Assembly: GCF_008801475.1 (NCBI RefSeq)
Contig: NZ_VZPP01000001.1
Span: 529,578 to 593,577 of the forward strand
Direction: 5' to 3'
From: Pseudomonas moorei
GTDB taxonomy: Bacteria > Pseudomonadota > Gammaproteobacteria > Pseudomonadales > Pseudomonadaceae
DNA: 64,000 nt
The notes beneath the pieces are model-generated. The model was not told where the DNA came from. It saw only the letters and a list, made by a program, of their open reading frames with translations, and ran no database searches. The translations under genes and the position numbers were made by a program. Each line of letters starts with the position of its first letter. The stretch's first letter is position 1. This document shows, one piece after another, positions 34,859 to 44,057 of this stretch.

Positions 34859-35812
34859 ATGAAATATCAACTTTTCGCCTATCAGTCCGACGCTGTCGTT
34901 CCTGCGACAGGGCTGTTGGTCGGTGAGCGGGCCTACGACTTGGGCCGGGCGGCAAAGTCGGCTTCGGTTGATCTGCAGGTGATCGCGATCGATGGTTTGC
35001 TGGAGGACTGGGCAGGCGCCAACGAGCAGCTTCAGATTCTTGCTGACAGCATTGCGGCCAACCCGAGTAATTTTGATGCTCATCTACTCGACTTGCAGGC
35101 ACTGGAACTAGCGTCACCCTTGCAGCGGCCGGGCACTATCTACGCGGCCGGTGCCAACTACCGCGATCACGTGGCAGCCATGGCCTTGGCCTTCAATATG
35201 AACCTGTCCCTCGATCCGCGCGCCGATGGCATTGCACCTTGGCATTTCATCAAGGCCGGCCGTGGCAGTCTGGCGGCGCACAAACAGATCGTCGAGATGC
35301 CTGAGGGCACCAAGAAACTCGACTGGGAAGCCGAACTGGCGGTGGTGATTGGACGCCGCGCGTATCGTGTCAGTGCTGACAAAGCGCTCGATTATGTCGC
35401 CGGCTACACCTGCGCCAATGACCTTTCGGCTAGGGACAGCCTGGTGCGTGACGCGGTCGATGCCAGTTCGCCGTTCCGCTTTGACTGGATCGGTCACAAG
35501 GTTTTCAATGGCGCGTGTCCGCTGGGGCCTTACCTAACACCGGCACAGTTCGTCGCAGACCCGGAAAACCTCGACATCAAATTGTGGCGTAACGGCACGA
35601 TCGAGCAGGACTCCAACACCTCCAACCACCTGTATGGCATTGCTGATCAGATCGAATACCTGAGCCAGCGCGTCGAACTGTTTCCAGGTGATGTCATCCT
35701 GACCGGCACGCCGGCCGGTGTGGGCATGGAGAAGGGCGTGTTCCTAGCCCGGGGCGACGTGCTGAAAGTCTGGATCGATGGTCTGGGAGAGTTGGAAACG
35801 ATTATCGCCTGA
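34859..35812 (+). CDS. Fumarylacetoacetate hydrolase-family protein
   Basis: 317 residues. The FAH-fold core starts near IYAAGANYRDHVAAM, with metal ligands in KLDWEAELAVVIGR (E-x-E) and the GYTCANDLSARD stretch, and ends with PGDVILTGTPAGVGM. Members hydrolyse C-C bonds of acyl pyruvates or hydrate/isomerise meta-cleavage products. An N-terminal domain of about 95 residues precedes the core. It ends the operon and is followed by a good terminator. Confidence 0.87.
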   Translation: MKYQLFAYQSDAVVPATGLLVGERAYDLGRAAKSASVDLQVIAIDGLLEDWAGANEQLQILADSIAANPSNFDAHLLDLQALELASPLQRPGTIYAAGANYRDHVAAMALAFNMNLSLDPRADGIAPWHFIKAGRGSLAAHKQIVEMPEGTKKLDWEAELAVVIGRRAYRVSADKALDYVAGYTCANDLSARDSLVRDAVDASSPFRFDWIGHKVFNGACPLGPYLTPAQFVADPENLDIKLWRNGTIEQDSNTSNHLYGIADQIEYLSQRVELFPGDVILTGTPAGVGMEKGVFLARGDVLKVWIDGLGELETIIA

Positions 35813-35824
35813 TATCAGTGCGAA

Positions 35825-35848
35825 CTGCCGATCGCTATTGATCGGCAG
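35825..35848 (+). terminator. Rho-independent terminator
   Basis: CTGCCGATC / GATCGGCAG stem with a 6-base loop followed by GTTTTAT, 12 bases after the FAH-family stop. Confidence 0.8.
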
Positions 35849-35877
35849 GTTTTATGCCACAAGGTTGCACACTTTTT

Positions 35878-35894
35878 AAATAGCGAGACTATTT
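35878..35894. promoter_or_regulatory. Perfect inverted repeat AAATAG-N5-CTATTT
   Basis: 17-base dyad 134 bases before the SphA-type gene. It resembles the dyad at 32169-32186, with a spacer one base different. It is a possible regulator site shared by the porin and the ring-cleavage operon. Confidence 0.4.
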
Positions 35895-36027
35895 ATTAAG
35901 TCGATGCCAACATGTCTGTAGCTCCAAATATCAGTAGTTCCCAAATCAGGGAAGGGTTTGGTGCTGCCTGTAAATGGCAAGTAAGCAAGAAACGACCGCT
36001 ATAAAAAATACAACAAGGTATATAAAA

Positions 36028-36975
36028 ATGAAGCCTGTAGTCCGATTCTCCAACACTGAGTCCAAGTACTTTGCCGCCTTGCTGTTGGCCGGCGTAGTAC
36101 TTCCTTCTAGCGCCCAAGCGACGGAAGGCGGTGGAAGTGTTTATCCGGTTGGCGTCAATACCGTAGCCTCCGGAAGGTTGCCACCGCCGGGCCTGACGTC
36201 GTTCTGGTATCTTAGTGATTATGTTGCCAACTCGACCAAAGACAGCGACGGTCACGACAAAACCGGCATCCATAATTTCGATCTGAACGTGCAGGCCATT
36301 TCTCTGCGTCTGGACTATGTCTATACGGATTTCACTTTGTTGGGCGCCAAGGTTGAGACCCGCATGGCATTGCCGCTGGTCAAGGGCGAAATCAGTTTCG
36401 ACGTGGACACTCCGCGCGGCCGGGTGCACAAGACCGAGCATCAGGACGGCATGGGCGATCTGACGCTGGTTCCGCTAATCCTGAGTTGGAGTACTCCACG
36501 GTTCCACCAACTGCTAGGTCTGGATATCGTCGCGCCGATCGGTTCCTACGACGAAGATCGGCTCTTCAACCCGGGTCGAAATACCTGGTCTTACGGGCCG
36601 TGGTATTCGTTTACCGCTTATCCAATAGACAACTTGGAAATAAGTTCCAAGATGGTCTATTTCGTTAACACCAAGAACGATGCAACCAACTATAAATCCG
36701 GTGACGAATTTAACGCCGACTACAACATTGGTTATAACGTCACCAAGGAATGGCAAGTAGGTGTCAACGGCTACATCTACAAGCAAATCACCGATGATGA
36801 ACAAAATGGTGAAACCTATCTGGACGGAAACAAGGGGCAAGTATTTGCCATTGGTCCGGCCGTTAAATATCAAACGCCGCAATGGGGTTTCGCCATGAAG
36901 TGGCAGCATGAAATGAAAGTGGAAAACCGGTCCGAAGGTGATCGTTTCTGGGTGCAGGCGGTCTTTCGCTTCTGA
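36028..36975 (+). CDS. SphA/MetA-type outer-membrane protein
   Basis: About 315 residues from MKPVVRFSNTE, with signal peptide ending near SSAQATEGGG. The pattern TEGGGSVYPVGVNT ... MGDLTLVPLILSWSTPRFHQLLGLDIVAPIGSYD matches the 'MetA-pathway of phenol degradation' / SphA family of barrel proteins. The C-terminal Phe (FWVQAVFRF) is the outer-membrane assembly signal. Such proteins are found with aromatic-degradation genes and probably admit the substrate. Confidence 0.85.
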   Translation: MKPVVRFSNTESKYFAALLLAGVVLPSSAQATEGGGSVYPVGVNTVASGRLPPPGLTSFWYLSDYVANSTKDSDGHDKTGIHNFDLNVQAISLRLDYVYTDFTLLGAKVETRMALPLVKGEISFDVDTPRGRVHKTEHQDGMGDLTLVPLILSWSTPRFHQLLGLDIVAPIGSYDEDRLFNPGRNTWSYGPWYSFTAYPIDNLEISSKMVYFVNTKNDATNYKSGDEFNADYNIGYNVTKEWQVGVNGYIYKQITDDEQNGETYLDGNKGQVFAIGPAVKYQTPQWGFAMKWQHEMKVENRSEGDRFWVQAVFRF

Positions 36976-37059
36976 AGCTGCGCTGTTTCACAGTTGAGTT
37001 GGGCTCGGGAAAGGAATCACGGGCTCGGCAATCTCGACATCTTCGACCAAAGCCACGAA

Positions 37060-37209
37060 ATGAATCTTTCACTGCGAAGCAAATGCCTGCTGATCTGCAT
37101 TGTGCCTGTCGTCGTTTTGGCGAGCTTGCTCGCCAGCCTGTCCATTATTTTTTTGCAGCGGACCACTGACGCGCGGGTCCGTCGCCACAAAACGGTGTCG
37201 AAAAAATGA
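37060..37209 (+). CDS. Short duplicate of the chemoreceptor N-terminus
   Basis: 49 codons encoding [20 protein letters not shown]..., a near copy of the first ~35 residues of the next gene (cytoplasmic start plus TM1). It then runs into unrelated residues and stops. Its TGA overlaps the ATG of the chemoreceptor (ATGA). It could be the remnant of a second tandem receptor lost by recombination, or a coupled one-span peptide. Confidence 0.55.
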   Translation: MNLSLRSKCLLICIVPVVVLASLLASLSIIFLQRTTDARVRRHKTVSKK

Positions 37210-38885
37210 TCCACTCCATCCGTAGCAAACTCGTGTTGTTGTGTATCGTCCCTGTCGTACTCCTTGCCAGCATCATCACCGCGGTATCCATCGTACTGTT
37301 GCAGCAGGTTACGGATGAACAGGTGCTTCATACCCGTGAAGTCCTGATCAACGAGCGCAAAGTTGCACTCGAGCAAGCCATGCAGGTCGCGCAAAGTGCC
37401 ATTGCGCCGATCTACGCGGCTTCGGCGCAGGGTGACCTGGCAGCACGGGACAAGGCCGTGGCGATACTTAAGCAGCTGCACTACGGTATCGATGGCATTT
37501 TTTTCGGTTATGACAGCCAGAGCACCCGCGTGTTCTGGGCAGACAAGGACCTGAAAATCGGTGAGAGCTTCAGGAATCTGCGTGACGCCGACGGTGTCTA
37601 CGCCATCAACGAACTGATCCGGAAAGCCAAGGAAGGTAGCCACTACCAGAATTACAAAATCCCGATGCCTGACAGCGGTCGCATAGTCACGAAAATCGGA
37701 TACGCCGTGTACCTGGAAAAGTGGGACCTGATCATTGGCTCCGGCCTGAGCCTGGATGACGTCGAACCCAAACTTGCCGACACAACTGTGCGGATCAAAA
37801 CCCTCAGCGAGCAATTCATCACCGTCATGCTCGGCCTTACCGTGGTGTTGGCCGTCAGCCTGGCGTTCTTTGCGTTGTGGATGGTTCGACGCTTGCTGTC
37901 ACCGCTTAAATTGCTCAGGACCCAAATGGAACAGGTGGCTGCCGGCGATGGCGACCTGACCCGTCGACTGCAGGTCCTTCGCAACGACGAGGCGGGGCAA
38001 CTGGCGGGCTCTTTCAACCGTTTTGTGGACAAAGTCCATGGCCTGATCCGGCAAATCACCCACATGTCACGGGAACTCAATGTGTTGATCACCGATGTCG
38101 CCGAACAAGCCAGCCGATCGGAAAAAGCCATGAACATGCAACGCCAGGAAACCGAACAAGTGGCCGCAGCGATCAACCAAATGTCCGCCACCGCATTGCA
38201 AGTGGCGCGTAGCGCGCAAGAAGCCGCCGAAGCGGCGAGTCAGGCGGAAGGCGAAGGCGCTTCGGCCAGCCGTGTGGTGGATGCCAGCGTGGACAATATC
38301 TACACCCTGGTTGGCAATCTGAAAATCAGTGGCGAATCCCTGGACCACCTGCAACACGATGTTGGATCGATCGTCGGCGTACTCGGGGTCATTCGCTCCA
38401 TTGCCGAACAGACCAACTTGCTGGCGCTCAATGCCGCCATCGAAGCCGCCCGCGCCGGTGAGGCGGGGCGCGGGTTCGCGGTAGTAGCCGATGAAGTGCG
38501 CGCCCTGGCCGGTCGCACGCAAACCAGCACCCAGGAAATTCAGGCCATGATCGATCGGCTCAAGCGAGGCACGATCGACACCGTCAACGCCATGAAGCAA
38601 TCCAGTGACGCCGGCAGCCGCACCAGCGAGCAGGCTGCGCATGCCACCGCGTCGTTGCGCGTCATCGCGACCCAGATCGAAACCATCAACACCATGAACA
38701 CGCAGATCGCCAGCGCGGCCGATGAGCAGACCATGGTCTCCGAAGACATCAATCGCAGCATCCAGCAGATCGCACAGGCAGTCGAAACGGTCGCTCAGGA
38801 AACGCAACACGGCGCTCAGACTGCGCGGGACCTGGCGAGTTTAAGTGAGAGCCTGAACCTGGCGGTCAAACAGTTCCGGGTATGA
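37206..38885 (+). CDS. Methyl-accepting chemotaxis protein, single-Cache type
   Basis: 559 residues: TM1 at about 10-31, a periplasmic single-Cache-like sensor (about 35-195, with [32 protein letters not shown]), TM2 about 202-224, HAMP, then the methylation helices and the signature hairpin [40 protein letters not shown]. It reports a small ligand to the flagellar motor through CheA. Its location next to aromatic genes suggests an aromatic or organic-acid ligand, which is inference. Confidence 0.88.
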   Translation: MIHSIRSKLVLLCIVPVVLLASIITAVSIVLLQQVTDEQVLHTREVLINERKVALEQAMQVAQSAIAPIYAASAQGDLAARDKAVAILKQLHYGIDGIFFGYDSQSTRVFWADKDLKIGESFRNLRDADGVYAINELIRKAKEGSHYQNYKIPMPDSGRIVTKIGYAVYLEKWDLIIGSGLSLDDVEPKLADTTVRIKTLSEQFITVMLGLTVVLAVSLAFFALWMVRRLLSPLKLLRTQMEQVAAGDGDLTRRLQVLRNDEAGQLAGSFNRFVDKVHGLIRQITHMSRELNVLITDVAEQASRSEKAMNMQRQETEQVAAAINQMSATALQVARSAQEAAEAASQAEGEGASASRVVDASVDNIYTLVGNLKISGESLDHLQHDVGSIVGVLGVIRSIAEQTNLLALNAAIEAARAGEAGRGFAVVADEVRALAGRTQTSTQEIQAMIDRLKRGTIDTVNAMKQSSDAGSRTSEQAAHATASLRVIATQIETINTMNTQIASAADEQTMVSEDINRSIQQIAQAVETVAQETQHGAQTARDLASLSESLNLAVKQFRV

Positions 38886-38926
38886 TCCCGGTAGTGATCG
38901 TACTGGGCATGCACTCAGGAACGTAA

Positions 38927-38985
38927 CGAGCTGCGCCCTCTCGGCAAGTGCCATTCGATGGTACTTGCCGAGAGGGCGCAGCTCG
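38927..38985. terminator. 59-base hairpin, 26-bp arms
   Basis: Two 26-base arms differ at one position (G-T pair) around a 7-base loop. It lies between the chemoreceptor (plus) and the oxidoreductase (minus), whose 3' ends face each other. It is probably a bidirectional terminator of unusual length. Confidence 0.75.
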
Positions 38986-38997
38986 AGGGGCGATGGT

Positions 38998-39987
38998 TTA
39001 CGGCTGAACGTCTATCAACACTTTGCCCTTGACTGCACGGGTCTCCAACGCCCCATGCGCCTGCGCGATTTGCTCCAGCGGTACCGTCAAACCGATCGTA
39101 GGTTTGTACGCGCCTTGGGCAATACACGATGTCACATCTCCAATTGCACGACGCTTGGCTTCATCGGGAATGTTATAGACCAGTACAAAGCGCAACACGG
39201 AGCAGTTGCCCATGGATTTCATGACGGGAATGGATAATTCTGCATCTGGTGTAGTTACCGCGTAAACACTAATGGTGCCGCCCCTGGCCAGACAGTCCAT
39301 GTCGATTTTCAGGTTGGCGATTGGGTCAACCTCGATGATACGGTCGACGCCTTTGCCATGGGTCGCTGCTTTGATTGCCACACTGACATCCTCCTCGCGC
39401 ATGTTGATGATCAGGTCTGCTCCCGAGGCTTTTGCCGTTTCTACATCTCTGGCATGGCGAATTGTGGTTGCTACCCACGCGCCAGTCCACTTCGCCAACT
39501 GAATCGCCGCTTCGCCCACTACGCCTGCGCCACCCTGAACCAATACTCTTTTGCCAGTGAGTTCGCCATCGGCGAACAGGCAATAGTGAGCAGTGAGCGC
39601 AGCAATGCCGAGGCTCGCGCCGGTTTCGAAAGAGACGTCATCGGCCAGACGAACGACGTTGCCTGCGGGCAGCACCACGAACTCGGCGGCGGTACCGAAT
39701 GCGCGGCCCGATTGAGCTTCGAACATCCATACCCGTTCGCCGATTCTGGATTCGCAAATTCCTTGTCCCACCGAGTCGATGACACCAGCGCCATCCTGAT
39801 GAGGAATGATGCGTTTGAAAGGCATGGCACCTTTGAAGCCGCTCCGGCCCTTGATGTCGCTAGGGTTCACGCCGGACATGGCCACTTTGACCCTGACTTC
39901 TCCAGGGCCGGGAGCCGGCGTCGGAACATCACCGACTTTCAGTACTTCGACCGCAGTTCCCAGTTGATCGTAATATGCAGCTTTCAT
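38998..39987 (-). CDS. NADPH:quinone oxidoreductase (zinc-free MDR family)
   Basis: 329 residues of the medium-chain reductase superfamily. GPGEVRVKVAMSGVNPSDIKGRSG at the N-terminus and the cofactor motif VLVQGGAGVVGEAAIQLAKW are typical of QOR-like enzymes, and the structural-zinc cysteines are missing. It reduces quinones or enones. It is divergent from the HxlR gene at 40106, a common arrangement in which HxlR represses the reductase until an electrophile is sensed. Confidence 0.87.
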   Translation of the reverse strand: MKAAYYDQLGTAVEVLKVGDVPTPAPGPGEVRVKVAMSGVNPSDIKGRSGFKGAMPFKRIIPHQDGAGVIDSVGQGICESRIGERVWMFEAQSGRAFGTAAEFVVLPAGNVVRLADDVSFETGASLGIAALTAHYCLFADGELTGKRVLVQGGAGVVGEAAIQLAKWTGAWVATTIRHARDVETAKASGADLIINMREEDVSVAIKAATHGKGVDRIIEVDPIANLKIDMDCLARGGTISVYAVTTPDAELSIPVMKSMGNCSVLRFVLVYNIPDEAKRRAIGDVTSCIAQGAYKPTIGLTVPLEQIAQAHGALETRAVKGKVLIDVQP

Positions 39988-40105
39988 ACAAAGTGTCCTT
40001 GAGTAGTAATAATGCGAACACCTTATTGGTCACTGACTCAGGTTATTTCACAAGTAGGCACATCACTGATATATAGGGAAAAAATGTATACCAACGGGAC
40101 CGTAA

Positions 40106-40468
40106 ATGACTGAGAGAACAGCCTATCGTTGTGGCGTAAAAGTGATGCTCGAGGTAACAGGAGGGAAGTGGAAGCCGCTGGTGTTGTACCACTTGCTCAG
40201 CGGTACGAAGCGCTTTGGCGAGTTGAAAGGCCTCATTGGCGAGGGGATTACGCAACGCTCGCTGACTCTGCAACTTCGCGAACTGGAAGCCCACGGGGTT
40301 CTCGCGCGAAAGGTGTACGCCCAGGTGCCTCCCCGGGTGGAATACACACTGACTGATCTGGGGCTTACGCTGGGGCCGGTCATGCTGGCGATGAAGGAGT
40401 GGGGTGTTGCGTTTCAGGCGCATGTGGGCATTTTTCCGCCTGATACGGTGTTGAGTTTTGACGACTGA
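40106..40468 (+). CDS. HxlR-family transcriptional regulator
   Basis: 120 residues with the winged-helix pattern CGVKVMLEVTGGKWKPLVLYHLLSGTKRFGELKGLIGEGITQRSLTLQLRELEAHGVLARKVYAQVPPRVEYTLTDLG. A Cys near the N-terminus (Cys9) is where HxlR/YodB-type proteins sense quinones or aldehydes. It is divergent from the quinone reductase, its likely target. Confidence 0.9.
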   Translation: MTERTAYRCGVKVMLEVTGGKWKPLVLYHLLSGTKRFGELKGLIGEGITQRSLTLQLRELEAHGVLARKVYAQVPPRVEYTLTDLGLTLGPVMLAMKEWGVAFQAHVGIFPPDTVLSFDD

Positions 40469-40523
40469 AAGCACAAAGCAGTGTCGCGGACTGGTCCACG
40501 CAGTCCTCAAGGCAGCCAAAGAA

Positions 40524-40544
40524 AGGCCCGCGTAAAGCGGGCCT
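40524..40544. terminator. Hairpin between HxlR and DUF1348 genes
   Basis: AGGCCCGC / GCGGGCCT with a GTAAA loop, between the converging ends of the two genes. Confidence 0.75.
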
Positions 40545-40604
40545 CCTGCAGGTAATCGCCAGTGATCGAAACACGCAGGCTGGCGTAGATTGATGAATTG
40601 ACTA

Positions 40605-41081
40605 TTACAGGCCCAACTCGCTAAGGCCGGGATGATCGTCAGGGCGGCGTCCCAGCGGCCAGCGGAACTTGCGCTCCGATTCCTTGATGGGCATGTCGTT
40701 GATACAGGCAAAACGGTGCGCCATCAGACCGTTTTCAGCGAACTCCCAATTCTCGTTACCGTAGGAGCGGAACCAGTTTCCTGAGTCATCATGCCATTCA
40801 TACGCATAGCGAACGGCGATACGATTATCCGTGAAAGCCCACAGTTCCTTGATCAGTCGGTAGTCCAACTCTTTGTTCCATTTACGCGTCAGGAATGCTG
40901 CTGCTTCGGCCCGGTTGGTTGCGAAGTCGACACGATTTCGCCACTTCGTGTCGGGTGTATAAGCCAGCGATACTTTCTGCGCATCACGGGTGTTCCAGCC
41001 ATCTTCGGCAAGACGGACCTTGAGCAGAGCGGTTTCACGAGTAAAGGGAGGGAGAGGGGGGCGGGTTTCAGAATCAGCCAT
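40605..41081 (-). CDS. DUF1348 NTF2-like protein
   Basis: About 158 residues from [12 protein letters not shown] at 41081. The pattern [29 protein letters not shown] ... [25 protein letters not shown] is the DUF1348 family, which is widespread and of unknown function. The longer frame to 41159 lacks family support. Confidence 0.85.
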   Translation of the reverse strand: MADSETRPPLPPFTRETALLKVRLAEDGWNTRDAQKVSLAYTPDTKWRNRVDFATNRAEAAAFLTRKWNKELDYRLIKELWAFTDNRIAVRYAYEWHDDSGNWFRSYGNENWEFAENGLMAHRFACINDMPIKESERKFRWPLGRRPDDHPGLSELGL

Positions 41082-41399
41082 GCTTAAAACTCCAGTGGGT
41101 GAATAACGGAGAGCATTTTCATTAACTTCAAGCGAGTGTAGGCGAGGATATACTCGCATACATTATTTTTTAAGTTGCCGAATTTTGATGTTCGCGCTGA
41201 TGGCAATACTGGTGCAGGGTTATTTAATGTATTTTCAATAGTTATAGATATGTATGGCTGTCGTTAATAGATATCGATAATTCGAGTTGTTGATTGCTCT
41301 TTTCCAGAGTGCAACTCATCCGCCGTGTCGAGTTGTAGCAAACGCTATCGCATTGTTGCGATCAGTGACCTGGTGTCAAGGGTGAGTGGACGTACCTTG
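41082..41399. other. 318-base AT-rich intergenic region, no gene seen
   Basis: Lies between the start of the DUF1348 gene and the 3' end of the LysR gene. It is AT-rich compared with its surroundings and must hold the DUF1348 promoter. No ORF, RNA gene or clear hairpin was recognised. Confidence 0.6.
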
Positions 41400-42293
41400 C
41401 TAATACAGCGCCCCTTGCAAATGCCCGATCGCCTCTTCAACAAACTTGCTGACTGCCAAGGGGATTTGATTGCGGCTGGGGAAGACGATGAATAAATCAT
41501 TGGTTTGCTGGCCGTAGTCACACAGCACCTCCGCCAGACTGCCACTGCCCAGGCTTGCACGCAGAATGGGGTCCGGCAAAAAGCAGATGCCCAATCCGGC
41601 TACGGCTGCTTTCAATTGCGCCTGGGCGCTGCTCGCGCTGAATCGGCCGGTCACGCTCAACTGTGTGGCGCCGTGGGGGCCGACAAGGTGCCAGGTGGCT
41701 TGACCCGACGGGTGCGCCGGAAAAATGCAGTTGTGTTCGCTTAACGACTGAATATCCTTTGGCACACCATAAGCTTCGAGGTATCGCGGGCTGGCTGCGA
41801 GTATTCGGCGACCGGTGTTTATTTTGCGCGCGACCAGGCTCGAATCGGACATGACGCCGGACCGGAACGCGATGTCGATACCTTCGGCAATCAGATCCAC
41901 CCGCTGGTCACTCAAGACAAAATCCAGGCTGACCTTGGGGTAACGGGCCAGGAAATCCGCGACGAAATCCATCTGGAATACTTCAAAAAAATCAGCCGGC
42001 GCCGCGATCCGCAGCCTGCCGACCGGTTCCCGAACCCCACCGATGAGTTGACGGCTGAGCTCGAACAACTCGTTTATCTGGCTGGCGCTTTGCCTATAGA
42101 GCGATTTTCCAGCGTCGGTCAGTACCAGCTTGCGGGTGGACCGATGCAGCAGTCGCACGCCCATGGATTCTTCCAGCTGCTTCATGCGCCGGCTCAGCGT
42201 GTTGGCGGATGCGCCGGTGCGACGGGCCGCATCGGCAAAGCTACCGGCGTCGACGATCTGAATGAAAATGGCGACGTCGTTCAAGTCGAACAT
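41400..42293 (-). CDS. LysR-family regulator
   Basis: 297 residues, HTH FADAARRTGASANTLSRRMKQLEESMGVRLLHRSTRKLVLTDAG, of the CrgA/DsdC-like subgroup often placed next to quinone-reductase or pirin genes. It is divergent from the pirin-WrbA pair across 144 bases and is likely to control it. Confidence 0.88.
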   Translation of the reverse strand: MFDLNDVAIFIQIVDAGSFADAARRTGASANTLSRRMKQLEESMGVRLLHRSTRKLVLTDAGKSLYRQSASQINELFELSRQLIGGVREPVGRLRIAAPADFFEVFQMDFVADFLARYPKVSLDFVLSDQRVDLIAEGIDIAFRSGVMSDSSLVARKINTGRRILAASPRYLEAYGVPKDIQSLSEHNCIFPAHPSGQATWHLVGPHGATQLSVTGRFSASSAQAQLKAAVAGLGICFLPDPILRASLGSGSLAEVLCDYGQQTNDLFIVFPSRNQIPLAVSKFVEEAIGHLQGALY

Positions 42294-42437
42294 TCGATTA
42301 GGCCAAATATGGATGAGTGAAACTCTACTCTAGCCGCTAATCAAACGAATACCGACTGTCTATGATGAATTCACGTTACAGGTCACCGCAGATTGACTCC
42401 GGCGCTTGTGGGTACTCACATCATCAGAGGACATCGC

Positions 42438-43322
42438 ATGAACCTCACCGCCCTTCGCAACACTGGCCATACTCGTCAAATCAGCCACCGCAACTCCGGA
42501 AGTAGCCACGGCCCCATCGTCCGGCTGATGAGCCCCTCGGATTTCGGTCAGTTGCTCAAGCCGTTCGTGTTCCTGGACCTGTTCGATGCGCCCAGTTCAT
42601 TTCTGGGGCAGATGCCCGTGCATCCGCATTCGGGCATCGCGACAGTCACCGTGATCACTGAAGGCAACATGCACTTCGATGATCCGGACGCCGGCAGCGG
42701 AACCATTGGTTACGGAGGCGTTGAATGGCTGCGAGCGGGGGCAGGGGTCTGGCATGGCAAGGAACTGTCCAGTGGCACATCCGCGCGAGTACAGGGTTTT
42801 CAGCTGTGGCTTGCCCTACCTGCTGAGCTGGAGAGCGCTCCGGTCGACAGTCAGTATCTGGAGGCGAGTGCAACGCCCCAGGTCGGTCCTGCTCGAGTCA
42901 TCGTCGGACGCTACGAAGGCGTGCAAAGCCCCATCCGAGCGCCTGCAGGCGTGAACTATTTGCTGGTGACAATACCTGCCGGCGAGTCTTGGACCTACAC
43001 ACCGCCCAAAGGACACCGCACGTTGTGGCTATGCGTCAGCCGAGGTGCTGTTCACACGCCAGATAAGATCGAATCCGGGGAAATGGTGGTCTTCCAGCCA
43101 GGTCATCAGGCGTTAACGCTGGAAGCCGGGAACAGGGACGCCGTATTCGTCCTGGGGTCGGCCTTTCCTCACCCGTACGATCTCAAGCTTGGCTACTACT
43201 CGGTGCATACCAACGACGAAGCCTTACGCGCCGGTGAGGCGAAAATCGCCGAGATTGCCAATCGGATGCGTCAGCAAAAAACGGCTCGCCAGGCTTCGGC
43301 CTCCATTCCCGTTTTCAAGTAG
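42438..43322 (+). CDS. Pirin-family protein
   Basis: About 294 residues in two cupin domains. The N-terminal metal site is visible in FLDLFDAPSSFLGQMPVHPHSGIATVTVITEG and EWLRAGAGVWHGKEL (His, His, His, Glu). Bacterial pirins can act as quercetinases or redox-sensitive regulators. It begins at MNLTALRN (42438) and is followed by WrbA, so quinone or flavonoid chemistry is likely. Confidence 0.87.
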   Translation: MNLTALRNTGHTRQISHRNSGSSHGPIVRLMSPSDFGQLLKPFVFLDLFDAPSSFLGQMPVHPHSGIATVTVITEGNMHFDDPDAGSGTIGYGGVEWLRAGAGVWHGKELSSGTSARVQGFQLWLALPAELESAPVDSQYLEASATPQVGPARVIVGRYEGVQSPIRAPAGVNYLLVTIPAGESWTYTPPKGHRTLWLCVSRGAVHTPDKIESGEMVVFQPGHQALTLEAGNRDAVFVLGSAFPHPYDLKLGYYSVHTNDEALRAGEAKIAEIANRMRQQKTARQASASIPVFK

Positions 43323-43394
43323 CGTTTTGCGCAGTAGATCCATCACCCATAACGGGCAATGTTGCTCGTCCATAGCGATTCAGGAGAAAGCACG

Positions 43395-43997
43395 ATGGCA
43401 AAGGTACTGGTTCTTTATTATTCGATGTACGGCCATATCGAGGCCATGGCTCACGCTGTCGCCGAAGGCGCCCGCAAGGTGGCCGGGGTGGAAGTGACCG
43501 TCAAGCGCGTCCCGGAAACCATGGACCCGCAAGCGTTCAAGGCCGCTCACGGCAAGACCGAGCAACAGGCGGCCGTTGCCTCGCCGAGCGAGTTGGGCGA
43601 TTACGACGCGATCATCTTCGGCACGCCCACACGCTTCGGCAACATGGCCGGGCAGATGCGTACGTTCCTGGATCAGACCGGCGGCCTTTGGGCCAAAGGC
43701 GCGCTGGTGGGCAAGGTGACCAGCGTGTTCACCTCCACTGGCACCGGTGGCGGTCAGGAGACTACCATTACCTCCACCTGGAACACCCTGGCGCACCACG
43801 GCATGGTGATCGTGCCCATCGGCTACGGCGACCCGGCGCTGTTCGATATTTCCCAGACGCGCGGCGGCTCACCGTACGGCGCGGCCACCATCGCCGGCGG
43901 TGACGGCTCGCGCCAGCCGGATGCCAAGGAACTGGGCATCGCACGGTACCAAGGTGAGTACGTGACGAAGATTGCCGCGAAACTCGCCGCGTCCTGA
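43395..43997 (+). CDS. wrbA: NAD(P)H:quinone oxidoreductase WrbA
   Basis: 200 residues with the flavodoxin FMN loop [37 protein letters not shown] and the [11 protein letters not shown] motif diagnostic of WrbA. It reduces quinones by two electrons, avoiding semiquinone radicals. An AGGAGAAAGCACG ribosome site lies ahead. It ends just before a bidirectional hairpin. Confidence 0.94.
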   Translation: MAKVLVLYYSMYGHIEAMAHAVAEGARKVAGVEVTVKRVPETMDPQAFKAAHGKTEQQAAVASPSELGDYDAIIFGTPTRFGNMAGQMRTFLDQTGGLWAKGALVGKVTSVFTSTGTGGGQETTITSTWNTLAHHGMVIVPIGYGDPALFDISQTRGGSPYGAATIAGGDGSRQPDAKELGIARYQGEYVTKIAAKLAAS

Positions 43998-44031
43998 ATG
44001 TAGTGAAACTCACACCGGCCTGAACGCCTTT

Positions 44032-44057
44032 CTGTAGGAGCGTGCTCGCTCCTACAG
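44032..44057. terminator. Bidirectional hairpin (REP-derived)
   Basis: CTGTAGGAGCG / CGCTCCTACAG perfect 11-bp stem, loop TGCT, between the converging wrbA and mutase genes and touching the mutase stop codon. Confidence 0.85.

Noticed and set aside
40043..40711. 222-codon minus-strand ORF across the HxlR gene
   Set aside because: It is the opposite-strand shadow of the HxlR gene, which has clear family motifs and a promoter gap to the divergent reductase.
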